Assembly: GCA_009775375.1 (NCBI GenBank) | Contig: VSPO01000100.1 | Coordinates: 1 to 13,321, forward strand | Source of the DNA: Muribaculaceae bacterium | Lineage (GTDB): Bacteria > Bacteroidota > Bacteroidia > Bacteroidales > Muribaculaceae | DNA: 13,321 nt | Reading direction: 5' to 3' | In this document: positions 1-8,297 of the stretch, piece by piece | Layout: each line of letters begins with the position of its first letter | Position numbering within the stretch: position 1 is the stretch's first letter | Translations under genes and position numbers: made by a program | The notes under the pieces: generated by a model | Seen by the model: only the letters and a program-made list of their open reading frames with translations | Databases searched by the model: none | Told to the model about the DNA's origin: nothing

Positions 1-107
1 AGATTCCGCCTAACTTATTGTTCTTCGGCGTCAGAGACTCCGCATGATTCATTCAAAAATTAACGAACTATTGTAAGTTATAATCGCTGAAAAAATTAGT
101 AATTTTG
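1..107. other. Window-edge intergenic region, possible start of a divergent gene
   Basis: No gene can be assigned firmly. On the minus strand an ATG at 50-52 opens a frame that runs off the left edge (MNHAESLTPKNNKLGGI), which could be the first residues of a divergently transcribed gene. On the plus strand, two frames open from the edge stop at 47 and 63 and could equally be the tail of a preceding gene. The sequence visible is too short to choose between them. A promoter -7 box follows at 100-107. Confidence 0.25.
100..107 (+). promoter_or_regulatory. Bacteroidetes -7 box upstream of candidate small RNA
   Basis: TAATTTTG fits the TAnnTTTG consensus of the Bacteroidetes primary sigma factor. 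The expected TTTG -33 box about 20 bp upstream is not present; the nearest TTG is at 71-73, too far away. If used, transcription would start near 113-116 and run into the palindrome at 273-320. No long reading frame lies between them. Confidence 0.45.
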
Positions 108-113
108 CAGTCT

Positions 114-320
114 GATACTCGCGAAAATGACAATGGAAGAAGAACATATCCTAGAGATTACCAAGTCAAAACTCTAAGATGATGTGTGTGCCATCATTGC
201 AGCCACACGATATCGGGTGGCTGTGTATGCATTTCCGAGGCGTGTCGAATGAACTGGCGGCCAACTTGCACTCTAAAAAGAATAAAAAGCAGGGATATCC
301 CTGCTTTTTATTCTTTTTAG
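114..320 (+). ncRNA. Candidate structured small RNA, about 200 nt
   Basis: The segment lies between a -7 box (100-107) and a strong hairpin terminator (273-320) and lacks a convincing gene. Visible structure: a 6-bp hairpin pairing 179-184 with 192-197; a 7-bp hairpin pairing 200-206 with 217-223, whose loop holds the self-complementary CGATATCG; and 5' bases 118-126 that can pair with 232-239 through one bulged base, closing both hairpins into a multi-branched fold. A 16-residue ORF (127-177, MTMEEEHILEITKSKL) lies inside and could instead be a leader peptide. I do not recognise the RNA family. A 6S-like regulatory RNA, a transcription attenuator or a leader are alternatives. It is separated from the efflux operon by the terminator and by that operon's own promoter, so it is probably an independent transcript. 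Confidence 0.4.
273..320 (+). terminator. Perfect 48-bp palindrome, intrinsic terminator
   Basis: Bases 273-296 are the exact reverse complement of 297-320. The outer arms are A/T-rich (CTAAAAAGAATAAAAAGC and its complement) around a GC-richer core, AGGGATATCCCT. In RNA the centre would form a small loop. There is no further T run after the stem, but the stem itself ends in a T-rich strand on either strand, so it could act bidirectionally. It separates the candidate small RNA from the efflux operon promoter. Confidence 0.75.
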
Positions 321-355
321 GCGACGGTCTTAATCGAAACGGAGTGTTTGTTTGT

Positions 356-387
356 TTTGGTATCAAGATGAAGTTTAGATAGCTTCG
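356..387 (+). promoter_or_regulatory. Promoter of the RND efflux operon
   Basis: TTTG at 356-359 is followed after 20 bp by TAGCTTCG at 380-387, which is one base off the TAnnTTTG consensus. The spacing is ideal for the Bacteroidetes primary sigma factor. It lies 58 bp upstream of the first efflux gene and downstream of the terminator palindrome. A small hairpin (396-399 with 403-406) falls in the resulting leader. No clear operator was recognised. Confidence 0.5.
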
Positions 388-444
388 ATATTTTCCCCGC
401 AACGGGTGAAAAAAAGCAATTTAAAAGAACAATCCACTTGAATT

Positions 445-1854
445 ATGATCTATAAACTATTGGTTCCGCTGTTGATGTTCCCGTTTCTGCATTCCTTTGC
501 CCAAAACGAGACTAAATGGATGAGAGATTCTTTGCCTGAGATGTGGCAGATGACTCCTCAGTCTGCCCAGACATTACCCACTGATGATGCATGGTGGCAA
601 AGTTTCAACGACCCCATGCTCGATAGTCTTATCTCAAAAGCGGTGGCCAACAATTATAATGTGGCTTCTGCCATAAAGAGAATCGAAATGGCCCGCAAGG
701 CTATCAATGAGGCAAAGGCTGGATATTTCCCTACGATAAACCTAAATGGAGGCTGGACCAAGCATCGCCAGGCCGGGGCAATGGAAGGAGCTTCCATGCC
801 CTCAGTCAATTCGTCGTATTTTTCCCTCGGGGCATCGATGCAATGGGAAATAGATGTGTTTGGAAGAGTCAGAGAGGGAGTGAAAGTGAAAAAGGCGGCT
901 TTCAATGTTTCCAGAATGGATTATGACGCGGTAATTGTAAGCCTGTGTGCTAATCTTGCAACTGCCTACATGAATCTTCGTGTCGCACAGAAGCAGCTGG
1001 AGGTGGCGAAAGCCCATATAGAATCCCAACAACATATCGAGAAAATCACGATAGCTCGTTTCGAAGCCGAATTGGCAAGTATGCTTGATGTCACTCAAGC
1101 GAGAATCGTGCTTTACAATACGGAGTCATCTGTGCCGTCATTGGAGTCGCAGATCAAGACTCTTACTAACTCGATAGCCATTCTTACCGGGGAATATCCT
1201 GGGAATCTTTCTGCCGGCTGGCTTGGAGAGAATGCATTGCCCGAATTCAATCAGACTGTAGGGGTAGGAGTTCCCGCCGATCTCCTTCGCAGGCGTCCCG
1301 ACATAGTGGAGGCTGAGATGGCATTGGCGCAATATGCGGCGATGGTGGGAGTGGCGAAAAAGGATTTTCTGCCAACCTTGTCGTTGTCAGGGGAAATAGG
1401 CACGTCGGCTCATAAGGCTGGAGATCTTTTCAGTAAAAATTCCTTGACATATAGTGTGGCTCCTCAGCTTTCATGGACTATTTTCGACGGTCTTGCCCGC
1501 AACTACCGCACGGCGGAAGCTAAACTCCAACTTGAAGCTGCCGTTGATTCCTACAACCTTACGGTCATGAACGCCGTGGGAGAGGTTGATGATGCTTTGT
1601 CGCAATATGAAGCTGTCTTGAAGTCGATAGATTTGCAGAAGAGGGTGGTGGAGCAGAGCGAGAAATCCCTCACTTTGTCGGTCGACCTTTATAAAGCCGG
1701 ATTGACGGCATTCTCCAACGTGGTGGATGGCCAGATGAACTGGCTGGAAAGCCAGAATGAGCTCGTGGCTCTTGAAGGAAGGGCTTTGACCTCGCTGATA
1801 AGCATCTATCAGGCTTTGGGCGGGGGATGGCAATCATTCAATCCCGCAGACTGA
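445..1854 (+). CDS. RND efflux outer-membrane channel (TolC/OprM family)
   Basis: This 469-residue protein is the outer-membrane exit duct of a tripartite efflux pump. Homologues form trimers whose barrel spans the outer membrane and whose helical tunnel docks on the adaptor. A signal peptide is visible at residues 1-20 (hydrophobic LLVPLLMFPFL, cleavage probably after SFAQ). There is no lipobox cysteine, unlike many OprM/NodT relatives, so the mature protein is probably not lipidated. Two internally related OEP repeats are expected. The family signature GVPADLLRRRPDI is at residues 275-287, followed by a second repeat containing FLPTLSLSG. Length matches the family. It is the first gene of a three-gene operon, 49 nt before the adaptor gene. 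The start is the only ATG that gives a good signal peptide; no Shine-Dalgarno is visible, as usual in this phylum. Substrate is not predictable. Confidence 0.95.
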   Translation: MIYKLLVPLLMFPFLHSFAQNETKWMRDSLPEMWQMTPQSAQTLPTDDAWWQSFNDPMLDSLISKAVANNYNVASAIKRIEMARKAINEAKAGYFPTINLNGGWTKHRQAGAMEGASMPSVNSSYFSLGASMQWEIDVFGRVREGVKVKKAAFNVSRMDYDAVIVSLCANLATAYMNLRVAQKQLEVAKAHIESQQHIEKITIARFEAELASMLDVTQARIVLYNTESSVPSLESQIKTLTNSIAILTGEYPGNLSAGWLGENALPEFNQTVGVGVPADLLRRRPDIVEAEMALAQYAAMVGVAKKDFLPTLSLSGEIGTSAHKAGDLFSKNSLTYSVAPQLSWTIFDGLARNYRTAEAKLQLEAAVDSYNLTVMNAVGEVDDALSQYEAVLKSIDLQKRVVEQSEKSLTLSVDLYKAGLTAFSNVVDGQMNWLESQNELVALEGRALTSLISIYQALGGGWQSFNPAD

Positions 1855-1903
1855 CAGGCTTTAAAATATTGAAATAGAACGGAAACTCCTTATCTCATAT
1901 AAT

Positions 1904-3022
1904 ATGAAAACACACTCTACAATCCTGTTAATTATATTGTCAGCGATGCCGATTGTCTCTTGTAGCTACGATGGCAAGAAAAAGGCTCCGGAGGAGGCTC
2001 GGCCAGTTGACGTAGCTGTAGCGTTCACTGATTCCGTGGTGCTCCACAAGACGTATCCCGGCTATCTCAGTGCAGATGGCAAGGCTACGGTGGTAGGTCA
2101 AGTAAATGGGAAACTACTTACCAAGAATTTCGAGCCTGGTTCTTACGTGAGGAAGGGACAAGTGCTTTTTACTATAGATCCTACGCTCTATCGCGATGAA
2201 GTGGCCCGCTCTGAAGCCGCGTTGTCTTCGGCCATAAGTTCTCGCGACTATGCCAAGAGCCATTACGAGGCTGTGAAAAAAGCCCTCGAAGCTGATGCCG
2301 TTTCCAAGATGGAGGTTCTTAACGCGGAGAGTACGCTGCAACAGGCGGAAAGCAATATAAAGAATTGCAAGGCTGCGCTGAACATGGCCAGAACCAATCT
2401 CGGATATTGTACGGTGACCGCTCCCATATCAGGCTACATCTCCGACGCGAAGATAAAAGTCGGCAATGTCATCAGCGGGTCGGTGCAGCCCGTGGCTCTC
2501 GCGGATATCTACGACAATACTGAATTGAGCGCCGTCTTTGAAATCGAGGATTCCCAATACGAGACGATGGTGGCATCAATGAATGGTGAAGACGGGAATC
2601 TTTACAAGGCTATTCCTCTAAAATTCCGCGACGCCTTGCCCCACAGCTATACGGCCGATCTCTCTTATGAGGCTCCTTCTGTCAATCAGTCGACGGGGAC
2701 GATTCTCCTGAAAGGGAAAGTAAAAAACATCGACAACGAGCTGAAAGACGGCATGTATGTGACCGTGTCGCTTCCATACGGAGCCAATCCTAAGTCCGTC
2801 TTGATAAAGGATGCTTCTATCGGCACCGACCAATTGGGGAAATACGTATATGTGGTCAACGATTCCAATAAAGTGGTCTACACCCCCATTGAGCTGGGAG
2901 AGGTGTTTCAGGATTCCCTTAGGGTAATCGACAAGGGTATTTTGCCCGGCATGAAATACGTCAGCAAGGCTTTGCTGACCGTAAGGGAAGGGGAGACTGT
3001 TAAACCTATAGTAAAAAAATAA
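1904..3022 (+). CDS. RND efflux periplasmic adaptor subunit (AcrA/MexA-like lipoprotein)
   Basis: This 372-residue membrane-fusion protein would bridge the inner-membrane pump and the outer-membrane channel. The N-terminus is a lipoprotein signal peptide with lipobox IVSC, lipidated cysteine at residue 20. The usual adaptor order is visible: first half of the beta-barrel and lipoyl domain (GYLSADGKATVVGQVNG, then PGSYVRKGQVLFTIDP), an alpha-helical hairpin rich in Ala/Glu/Lys over roughly residues 100-155, the second lipoyl half (TVTAPISGYISDAKIKVG), then the beta-barrel and membrane-proximal domains. Length is typical of AcrA-type adaptors. It sits 16 nt upstream of the pump gene, which supports co-transcription and partnership. 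I expect anchoring in the inner membrane by the lipid. The gene order channel-adaptor-pump differs from the acrAB order of enterobacteria. Confidence 0.95.
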   Translation: MKTHSTILLIILSAMPIVSCSYDGKKKAPEEARPVDVAVAFTDSVVLHKTYPGYLSADGKATVVGQVNGKLLTKNFEPGSYVRKGQVLFTIDPTLYRDEVARSEAALSSAISSRDYAKSHYEAVKKALEADAVSKMEVLNAESTLQQAESNIKNCKAALNMARTNLGYCTVTAPISGYISDAKIKVGNVISGSVQPVALADIYDNTELSAVFEIEDSQYETMVASMNGEDGNLYKAIPLKFRDALPHSYTADLSYEAPSVNQSTGTILLKGKVKNIDNELKDGMYVTVSLPYGANPKSVLIKDASIGTDQLGKYVYVVNDSNKVVYTPIELGEVFQDSLRVIDKGILPGMKYVSKALLTVREGETVKPIVKK

Positions 3023-3038
3023 AAACTGCTACGAAGCC

Positions 3039-6000
3039 ATGTTCTCTAAATTTTTCATCGACCGTCCGATCTTCGCCACTGTCCTTGCGTTGCTTCTCGT
3101 CTTTGCAGGGATCCTGACCGTGAAGACTTTGCCGGTGGCTCAATATCCAGATATAACTCCTCCTACCGTCATGGTGAGCGCCGACTATCCCGGAGCTGAC
3201 GCGGAGACCGTGGCTCGTGCGATAGGCGTGCCCATTGAGGAGCAGGTCAATGGTGTTGACAATATGCTGTATATGAGCTCCAATTGTGGAGCTGACGGCA
3301 GCTATATGCTGACCATTACCTTTGAAAATGGCACTGACGTGGATCAGGCTGCCGTCGATGTTCAGAATCGTGTGTCGAGGGCCACGCCTCAGCTTCCGAG
3401 TGCCGTAACGCAGCAAGGAGTCAGTGTCAGCAAGAGAAGCAGCAACGAAGTGCTTTTCATTGCGCTGGAGACTGACCAGCCTGAACGTTACAGTGCGTTG
3501 TATCTCACGAATTATGCGCAAATCAACCTCATCGACCCGCTGTCGCGTGTTAAAGGCGTCGGCGGTGTGTCGGCGTTTGGTGGCGGGGAATACAGTATGC
3601 GTGTCTGGCTTGATCCGGAGGCGATGAGGGTAAGGGGGCTCACTCCCTCGGATGTCATGGCTTCGATAAGGCAGCAGAATATGCAGGTGTCGGCCGGTTC
3701 GGTAGGTGCTCCGCCCGCAGCCAATGGTTCGCAATTTGAATTTACGGTGACGAGTCAGGGGCAGCTGACGGATGCCGACCAGTTCGCAAATATCATTTTG
3801 AGGTCTGACGGCACGGGAATCCTGCGGCTGAAAGATGTGGCCAAGGTTGAACTCGGCAGTGATTCCTACTCGGCGGTGGCGAAGGTCAATGGCAAGACCA
3901 CGGCCTTGATAGGGATTGAACAGCTTCCCGGGGCAAATGCCCTCGATGTGGCCAATGGTTCGCTAAAGGAACTCGAAAGGCTTGCGCAATATTTCCCTGA
4001 GGGAATCAACTATAGGGTTGTGCTCAATTCCACGGACTTTGTAATGGCATCTATCGATGACGTTATCGTGACATTCGTGCTGACCACTTTGATCGTCATG
4101 ATCGTCATCCTTCTTTTCCTGCAGAACTGGAGGGCCGTGATTATCCCGATGCTGACTATTCCTGTGTCGTTGATTGCAACGTTCGCTGTAATGAAGATTC
4201 TGGGCTTTACGCTCAACACCTTGACTCTTTTCGGACTTGTGCTTGCTATCGCTATTGTCGTCGACGATGCCATAGTCGTGGTGGAGAATTGCGCTCGTCT
4301 TGTCGACAAGGGGATTATGAGCCGTCGACAGGCTGCGATAAAGGCTATGAAGGAGTTGCAGGGTCCGGTAATTGGAGAGGTTCTTGTCTTGCTTTCTGTG
4401 TTCATACCGACGGCTTTCGTCAGTGGTATCACGGGAGAGCTTTACAAGCAATTTGCATTGACTATCGCTGTCTCTACGGCATTCTCCGGCGTCAATGCCC
4501 TGACACTGACGCCGGCGTTGTGCGCGTTGTTTCTCAATCCGAGGAAACCGGCTCGTTTCTTCCTCTTTAAGTGGTTTAACAAAGGCTACTCCAAGGTGGA
4601 GAGCCTTTACGACAAGATTATCTCGGCGATGCTGCCAAGGCCACTAGTGTCGATGCTCGTGTTTGTCGCTATTGCGGCTGTTGCTTTCTGGGGATTCGTG
4701 AAATGGCCCACGAGTTATATCCCTGAAGAGGATATGGGATATTTCATGACCTCCGTACAGCTTCCTACGGATGCTTCGCTTGAAAGAACAGAGAAAGTAG
4801 TCGATGAATTGGCCGCGGAGATAAAGAAGAACCCTTACGTGAAGGATGTCATGTCGATTTCGGGATTCTCTTTCATGGCGGGAGGTGCATCGTCAAATCT
4901 CGGCTCTATGTTCGTCATTCTTAAGCCATGGAAGGAGAGGGGAAAAAAAGGATCGATTGATAAGGTCATGGCGATGGCAGATGAGGTGTCGGCCCGTCAG
5001 CAGGAGGCGATAGTGTTCTCCATAAATCCCCCTGCCATTCCCGGTCTCGGAATGTCGTCGGGCTTGCAGATGCAGCTTCTCGACATAAACAGCCTTGGAG
5101 CGGGGGAGATGACGAAAGCCCTTAAGGAGGTGCAGGAAGCTGCGGAGAAAAGACCGGAGATTGCCCAGGCCACGACTCTTTATCAGGGCTTGACACCCCA
5201 ATATCAGGTGAAGGTTGACCGCGACAGGGTAGAGCTTCAAGGAGTGGACATTGAATCAGTATATAGTATCCTGTCTGCCTATCTGGGCGGCGGTTATGTC
5301 AACGACTTCGTGAAATTCGGCAGGACTTTCCAGGTGACCGTGCAGGGGGAGGAGGCTTCCCGTATGCGTCCCGACGACATAATGCGTCTTTCGGCGAGGA
5401 ATTCATCCGGCGAGATGGTGCCTTTCAGTTCTTTTTGCAGCGTCGAGCCGTCGCTTGGTGCGCCGAATGTGAATCGCTATAATATGTACACCAGCGCGTC
5501 GCTGACAGCCACTCCGGCAAAAGGAGTCAGCACCTCCGAGGGAATCCGCATAATGGAGGAGACTGTCAGAGAGACTCTTGGCAAGAATTATTCGTATGCC
5601 TGGACCGGAATCGCCTATCAGGAGACACAGGCCGGCACCACCATCTCTTTCGTCTTCATATTCGCCATCATCATGACTATATTCGTGCTTTCTGCCCAAT
5701 ATGAAAGCTGGACCGACCCGATTGCCGTTGTCTTGAGTATGCCTATTGCAGTGCTTGGAACGGTGCTGGGTTGCATGGTGATGAATCAGAGCATAAGCAT
5801 CTATACTCAGATTGGACTGATTTTGCTCCTTGGAATGTCGGCAAAGAACGCTATCCTTATCGTGGAGTATGCCATGGATTTCAGGAAACAGGGCATCAGC
5901 ATTCGCCAAAGCGCCCATGATGCGGGCGTCATAAGGTTTCGTCCGATCATGATGACTGCATTGGCTTTTGTCTTTGGCGTCATGCCGATGATGTTCTCCA

Positions 6001-6212
6001 CGGGGGCAGGGGCCAACAGCCGGATAGAACTCGGCACGGCCGTTGTGTTCGGTATGGCTATGAATGCCTTGATAGGCACTCTTTTTGTCCCCAACTTCTG
6101 GGAGCTTATGCAGACGGTCAATGAGAAATATCTGTCAGGTCTTTTCAAGGACCCGAATGCCGGAAAGACAGGCGATCAGACTGATGAAGGTCAGGGAAGT
6201 TCGCAAATATAA
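3039..6212 (+). CDS. RND multidrug efflux transporter, HAE1 family (AcrB/MexB-like)
   Basis: This 1057-residue protein is the proton-driven inner-membrane pump. Homologues are trimers with 12 membrane helices and two large periplasmic loops. The start is the classical MFSKFFIDRPIFA, with TM1 following. The proton-relay residues known from AcrB are all present: D409 and D410 in TM4 (AIVVDDAIVVVEN), K936 in TM10 (MSAKNAILIVEYA), and R966 and T973 in TM11 (IRFRPIMMT). The N-terminal periplasmic porter region carries the family-typical QVNGVDNMLYMSS. It therefore looks functional. The last roughly 20 residues are a hydrophilic cytoplasmic tail. The gene's final 22 bp overlap the 3' end of the helicase gene on the other strand, and no terminator lies between the two. 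Substrate range cannot be read from sequence; HAE1 pumps commonly export hydrophobic or amphipathic drugs, bile salts or dyes. Confidence 0.96.
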   Translation: MFSKFFIDRPIFATVLALLLVFAGILTVKTLPVAQYPDITPPTVMVSADYPGADAETVARAIGVPIEEQVNGVDNMLYMSSNCGADGSYMLTITFENGTDVDQAAVDVQNRVSRATPQLPSAVTQQGVSVSKRSSNEVLFIALETDQPERYSALYLTNYAQINLIDPLSRVKGVGGVSAFGGGEYSMRVWLDPEAMRVRGLTPSDVMASIRQQNMQVSAGSVGAPPAANGSQFEFTVTSQGQLTDADQFANIILRSDGTGILRLKDVAKVELGSDSYSAVAKVNGKTTALIGIEQLPGANALDVANGSLKELERLAQYFPEGINYRVVLNSTDFVMASIDDVIVTFVLTTLIVMIVILLFLQNWRAVIIPMLTIPVSLIATFAVMKILGFTLNTLTLFGLVLAIAIVVDDAIVVVENCARLVDKGIMSRRQAAIKAMKELQGPVIGEVLVLLSVFIPTAFVSGITGELYKQFALTIAVSTAFSGVNALTLTPALCALFLNPRKPARFFLFKWFNKGYSKVESLYDKIISAMLPRPLVSMLVFVAIAAVAFWGFVKWPTSYIPEEDMGYFMTSVQLPTDASLERTEKVVDELAAEIKKNPYVKDVMSISGFSFMAGGASSNLGSMFVILKPWKERGKKGSIDKVMAMADEVSARQQEAIVFSINPPAIPGLGMSSGLQMQLLDINSLGAGEMTKALKEVQEAAEKRPEIAQATTLYQGLTPQYQVKVDRDRVELQGVDIESVYSILSAYLGGGYVNDFVKFGRTFQVTVQGEEASRMRPDDIMRLSARNSSGEMVPFSSFCSVEPSLGAPNVNRYNMYTSASLTATPAKGVSTSEGIRIMEETVRETLGKNYSYAWTGIAYQETQAGTTISFVFIFAIIMTIFVLSAQYESWTDPIAVVLSMPIAVLGTVLGCMVMNQSISIYTQIGLILLLGMSAKNAILIVEYAMDFRKQGISIRQSAHDAGVIRFRPIMMTALAFVFGVMPMMFSTGAGANSRIELGTAVVFGMAMNALIGTLFVPNFWELMQTVNEKYLSGLFKDPNAGKTGDQTDEGQGSSQI

Positions 6213-8092
6213 TCGTGCAGACGGCGATAGAAAGGATGGGCGGTCAGGGTCGACGAGTCGCCGATTATTATCAGCTTCATCCTTGCCCGGGTCATTGCCA
6301 CGTTCATGCGCCGCAAGTCCCGGAGGAAACCTATGTTCCCCTCATCGTTGCTCCTGACCATGGATATGACTATGACGTCGCGTTCCTGTCCCTGAAACCC
6401 ATCGACCGTATTTATTGAAATCAAGTCTCTGAAAGGCTTGAAAAAGGGAGTCTGCTTCAGAAGCCGGCGCAGGTATTGCACCTGGGCCCTGTATGGTGAG
6501 ATTAGTCCCACGTCGATTCTTTCTTCAAGGAATCTTTCCTTCCCTATCCGCTCGATATAGTTCTGCAGCGTGAGCAAGGATAGCAGGGCTTCGTCGCGGT
6601 TGATTCTTCCCATTGTCTGTCCGGCAAGTGCCTCGCGGAAAGCCTGCGGGCTATCTTCCTCGGCAGTGTCCGTTGTGGTTGTGGAGGTGTCTGTCCATTG
6701 TATAGGGGTGTCATAATCCAGTATACTGCGATAGCGTACGTCGGGGGCGGCCTGCATAGCTCCATGATAAAACCAATCGTTGGAAAATTTCATGATATCC
6801 TGATGCATACGGTATTGGATTGTCAGCAAAGTGACGGCCTCGGGATGGCTCTCCACGAGGCGTTGCATGAGCGAGACGCCGAGCCCGAGTTTTGCGGCTT
6901 CAAATGATTTCACGGTAGGGGGGAGCTGGCAATGGTCGCCCGCGAGGATAACTCTTCCGGCTCTGCGCATCGGAATCCAGCAGGCGGCTTCGAGCGCCTG
7001 GGCGGCTTCGTCGATGAAAAGGGTAGAAAATTTCATCCCCTCAAGCAGTCGCGAGGCGCTCCCGACGAGTGTGCAGGCAATGACGTGGGCACTGTTGAAG
7101 AGGTCGTTGTTGATGCGTATCTCAAGTTCGGTGGCCCTGCTTTTCAGACGTTCGATTTTGGAGTGCCATTGGTCTGTGCGGCGTCCGGCTCCCTGCAATT
7201 GTCTGATGGCTTTCCTTATGCTCCAAAGGTCGGGGTAGTCGGGATGCGATTCAAAACGCCGTCCATACGTCGACGACAGCATCTTGTCGTTGATTCTTGT
7301 TGGATTCCCGATGCGGAGCACGTTGATACCTCTGTCGGTAAGCTTTTCAGAAATCCAGTCCACGGCCATATTGCTTTGGGCGCAGACAAGCACCTGACTC
7401 TCCCGTCGTAAAGTCTCGTTGATGGCTTCCACGAGAGTTGTCGTTTTCCCCGTGCCCGGAGGTCCGTGCACGATTGCCACGTCCTTGGCCCGGAGCACCT
7501 TGTTGACCCCCGTCTCCTGCGATTTGTTGAGATAGGGAAAGCGAAGGGGAGTGAAAGTAAGTTCTTCGGCTTTGCGTGATGAATAAAATAGGTCGCGAAG
7601 TTCAGCGAGGCGTCCTTTGGCGTTTATGGCTCGATTGAGAGCGTCTGTCATGGTGCGGTAAGACGTCTCGTCGAACGACAGCATTACGCCGACAGGATAC
7701 CCCGAAGTCAGGAGTGAGAGGTCGGCGCTTTCCGGAATCGCCACCACCATTCTTCCTCTGTCGACGAAGCTGACAGTGGCGGAGAAATGTATGCGTGGAG
7801 CTTCGTTGTCATTACGGTCAACCGTGAAAAGCACCGCCGGATGGCCGTATTCAAAATTATGGTCGTCTTCTCCGTAAGGGCCGGAAGGGTTGCGGAAAAG
7901 TTCCACCACTCTCTGGTTGAGCGAATTGTGATAGGATTTGCCGACACGGATACCAAGCCAGGCATTTCCTTTTTCGGCCAGTCGAGTCAGTCCTATTTTT
8001 TCGGAAATCTTATTGAAAGCGGCTTTTTCCTCCTCATATTCCATTTTAAGGAGTTCCAATTGTATTTTGAGAGACTTGATAGCTTCGTTCAT
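6191..8092 (-). CDS. SF1 helicase, Upf1/IGHMBP2-like (DNA2/NAM7 family)
   Basis: This 633-residue cytoplasmic ATPase is of the superfamily 1B Upf1-like group; studied relatives unwind DNA and/or RNA in the 5'-3' direction. An N-terminal coiled-coil-like stretch (residues about 1-30) leads into a beta-rich region. Then come the helicase motifs in order: Walker A GPPGTGKT at 210-217 (K216), motif II DEAA with D361/E362, motif III GDHCQLPPT, motif IV QYRMH, motif V TVDGFQGQERDV, and motif VI NVAMTRAR with R602/R604. All catalytic residues are intact. Length is that expected for the bacterial IGHMBP2-type helicases. Its cellular role in Bacteroidetes is not established; DNA repair, recombination or RNA metabolism are possible. 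It lies 205 nt downstream of the DUF3943 gene on the same strand and has its own possible -7 box directly before the ATG. Its 3' end overlaps the efflux pump gene. Confidence 0.93.
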   Translation of the reverse strand: MNEAIKSLKIQLELLKMEYEEEKAAFNKISEKIGLTRLAEKGNAWLGIRVGKSYHNSLNQRVVELFRNPSGPYGEDDHNFEYGHPAVLFTVDRNDNEAPRIHFSATVSFVDRGRMVVAIPESADLSLLTSGYPVGVMLSFDETSYRTMTDALNRAINAKGRLAELRDLFYSSRKAEELTFTPLRFPYLNKSQETGVNKVLRAKDVAIVHGPPGTGKTTTLVEAINETLRRESQVLVCAQSNMAVDWISEKLTDRGINVLRIGNPTRINDKMLSSTYGRRFESHPDYPDLWSIRKAIRQLQGAGRRTDQWHSKIERLKSRATELEIRINNDLFNSAHVIACTLVGSASRLLEGMKFSTLFIDEAAQALEAACWIPMRRAGRVILAGDHCQLPPTVKSFEAAKLGLGVSLMQRLVESHPEAVTLLTIQYRMHQDIMKFSNDWFYHGAMQAAPDVRYRSILDYDTPIQWTDTSTTTTDTAEEDSPQAFREALAGQTMGRINRDEALLSLLTLQNYIERIGKERFLEERIDVGLISPYRAQVQYLRRLLKQTPFFKPFRDLISINTVDGFQGQERDVIVISMVRSNDEGNIGFLRDLRRMNVAMTRARMKLIIIGDSSTLTAHPFYRRLHDYICELP

Positions 8093-8096
8093 GCCG

Positions 8097-8104
8097 CAAA
8101 ATTA
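8097..8104 (-). promoter_or_regulatory. Possible -7 box giving a near-leaderless helicase mRNA
   Basis: On the minus strand TAATTTTG matches the TAnnTTTG consensus and ends only 4 nt before the helicase ATG (8092). Transcription would begin at or within a few bases of the start codon. A TTTG lies upstream at 8122-8119, but the spacing is 14 bp instead of about 20, so the match is incomplete. Read-through from the DUF3943 gene is the alternative source of transcript. Confidence 0.3.
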
Positions 8105-8220
8105 CAAAATCTTCTTGACAAACACGGCATCCGAAAAGCAATAGCTACGTTGTCTCCCCTCACAAAAGTTTCGAGCAGTTCAGTGCGAATGGACTCGGTT
8201 GGACTCGAGTCGGACGGTAG

Positions 8221-8242
8221 GCGCAGGCCGGAGGCCATGCGC
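8221..8242 (-). repeat. GC-rich hairpin in the gap between DUF3943 and helicase genes
   Basis: Bases 8221-8225 (GCGCA) pair with 8238-8242, and 8226-8229 (GGCC) pair with 8233-8236, leaving loop GGA and one bulged A. No T run follows on either strand, so it is not a standard intrinsic terminator. Nearby are a direct repeat of GGACTCG (8191-8197 and 8201-8207) and the palindrome GACTCGAGTC (8202-8211). It could stabilise the 3' end of the DUF3943 mRNA or be incidental. Confidence 0.35.
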
Positions 8243-8297
8243 TCCATGCTGGACCTCGTGCGGATTTGGTAGGATGATTCGGGAGGGGAGAGGAGGG

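Noticed and set aside
166..402. Overlapping short reading frames on both strands around the palindrome
   Set aside because: They mirror each other because the 48-bp palindrome reads alike on both strands. They have no family features and cross a terminator and a promoter.
3006..3734. Long antisense frame inside the efflux pump gene (242 codons)
   Set aside because: It lies opposite well-conserved pump sequence with catalytic residues intact. It is rich in His/Arg/Ser, as expected for a shadow of a GC-richer coding strand.
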